NCBI GenBank assembly: GCA_023269645.1
Contig: JAHFPR010000154.1
Location: forward strand, 1 to 5,236
Direction: 5' to 3'
Origin: Alphaproteobacteria bacterium
Lineage (GTDB): Bacteria > Pseudomonadota > Alphaproteobacteria > Rickettsiales > UBA8987
DNA: 5,236 nucleotides
The notes under the pieces are model-generated. The model searched no databases. It was given only the letters and a program-made list of their open reading frames with translations, and was not told where the DNA came from. This document shows, piece by piece, positions 4,367 to 5,236 of the stretch (positions are counted from its first letter, which is position 1; each line of letters begins with the position of its first letter). The translations under genes were made by a program, and so were the position numbers.

Positions 4367-5236
4367 ATGCCCAAAGCGAAAGTAAACGACAGGGAAGTAG
4401 AATTCGAGAAGGGGATGACCGTGCTGCAGGTGTGCGAGCTTGCGGGCGAGGAAATTCCGCGCTTCTGCTACCATGAGCGGCTTTCGATCGCGGGGAACTG
4501 CCGGATGTGCCTGGTGGAAGTGAAAGGCGGGCCGCCGAAGCCGGTCGCCTCCTGCGCCATGCCAGCTTCTGAAGGTCAGGTGATCTACACCGACACCCCG
4601 ATGGTAAAAAAAGCGCGCGAAGGGGTGATGGAATTCCTGCTCATCAACCACCCGCTGGATTGCCCGATCTGCGACCAGGGCGGCGAATGCGACCTGCAGG
4701 ATCAAAGCATGGCTTACGGACGCGCGGGCAACCGTTTTCAGGAAAACAAGCGTGGCGTAAAAGATAAATACATGGGGCCGCTGGTGAAAACCGTGATGAC
4801 GCGGTGCATCCACTGCACGCGCTGCATCCGCTTCATGGACGACATTGCAGGCGTGGAAGTGATGGGCGCGACCGGGCGCGGCGAGGATATGGAAGTCGGC
4901 ACGTTCATCGAGCAGGGCATCAACTCCGAGCTATCCGGCAACATCATTGATTTATGTCCGGTGGGGGCACTCACCTCCAAGCCTTACGAATTCAAGGCGC
5001 GGAGCTGGGAACTCCGGAAAACCGAATCCATTGACGTGCTGGACGCGGTGGGCAGCAACATCCGCGTGGATGCGCGCGGGAATGAGGTGATGCGGATTCT
5101 CACGCGCCTGCATGATGATATCAACGAGGAGTGGATTTCCGATAAAACGCGCTTCGCCTGTGATGGCCTGAAAGTGCAGCGGATTGACCAGCCCTACGTG
5201 CGGAAGGAGGGTAAGCTCCAACCCGCGACGTGGGAG
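4367..5236 (+). CDS. nuoG: NADH-quinone oxidoreductase subunit G (75-kDa type), N-terminal part
   Basis: NuoG carries the iron-sulfur chain that takes electrons from NuoE/NuoF towards the quinone arm. The 290 codons in the window hold the complete cluster region. The ferredoxin-like N1b site uses Cys34, Cys45, Cys48 and Cys63 (RFCYHERLSIAGNCRMCLVE and ASCAMPA). N5 uses His95, Cys99, Cys102 and Cys108 (NHPLDCPICDQGGECDLQ). N4 uses Cys147, Cys150 and Cys153 (MTRCIHCTRCIRF) with Cys197 (IIDLCPVGALTSKP). The molybdopterin-oxidoreductase-like domain begins near residue 215. The ATG at 4367 has a weak GGA 7 nt upstream and gives the short normal N-terminus (MPKAKVNDREVEF). The frame is open to the window edge, so the C-terminal half is missing only because the window ends. 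The gene is separated from nuoF by about 1.5 kb of inserted sequence. Confidence 0.97.
   Translation, partial: MPKAKVNDREVEFEKGMTVLQVCELAGEEIPRFCYHERLSIAGNCRMCLVEVKGGPPKPVASCAMPASEGQVIYTDTPMVKKAREGVMEFLLINHPLDCPICDQGGECDLQDQSMAYGRAGNRFQENKRGVKDKYMGPLVKTVMTRCIHCTRCIRFMDDIAGVEVMGATGRGEDMEVGTFIEQGINSELSGNIIDLCPVGALTSKPYEFKARSWELRKTESIDVLDAVGSNIRVDARGNEVMRILTRLHDDINEEWISDKTRFACDGLKVQRIDQPYVRKEGKLQPATWE

Overview
The window is a stretch of a nuo operon (proton-translocating NADH:quinone oxidoreductase, respiratory Complex I) read entirely on the + strand. The NuoD, NuoE, NuoF and NuoG sequences look alphaproteobacterial: NuoD ends in FGEVDR, NuoE has a C-terminal tail beginning after a GPQ motif, and NuoG carries the SKPYEFKARSWEL segment. 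This lineage call is from remembered family patterns, not a search. Genus cannot be fixed. The small GIY-YIG gene and the GTCAT...ATCCAG hairpin repeats are of a kind seen scattered through many proteobacterial genomes.

Layout: the 3' end of nuoD (1-322) with an in-frame amber codon at 77-79; a two-gene mntA/hepT (nucleotidyltransferase/HEPN, type VII toxin-antitoxin) module (324-949); nuoE (951-1556); nuoF (1556-2830); hairpin repeat copy 1 (2834-2938); a GIY-YIG nuclease gene (2982-3281); hairpin repeat copy 2 (3288-3383); an FkbM-family methyltransferase gene (3404-4288); a 22-bp inverted repeat (4287-4349); and the 5' part of nuoG (4367 to the window end).

In most alphaproteobacteria nuoD, nuoE, nuoF and nuoG are near neighbours. 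Here that order is kept but broken twice by accessory cargo: about 0.63 kb between nuoD and nuoE and about 1.5 kb between nuoF and nuoG. Both insertions are co-oriented with the operon and fit closely. The toxin-antitoxin genes start 1 nt after the nuoD stop and end 1 nt before nuoE, and nuoE takes its ribosome binding site from the end of hepT. Polar interruption therefore seems to have been avoided.

The most interesting items are: (i) the amber codon in otherwise perfectly conserved nuoD; (ii) the toxin-antitoxin pair embedded in Complex I; and (iii) a GIY-YIG gene bracketed by two copies of a three-hairpin repeat whose stems differ by compensatory changes and whose right edges both carry short tandem duplications. 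The last looks like a nuclease gene together with its own target repeats. That link is inference.
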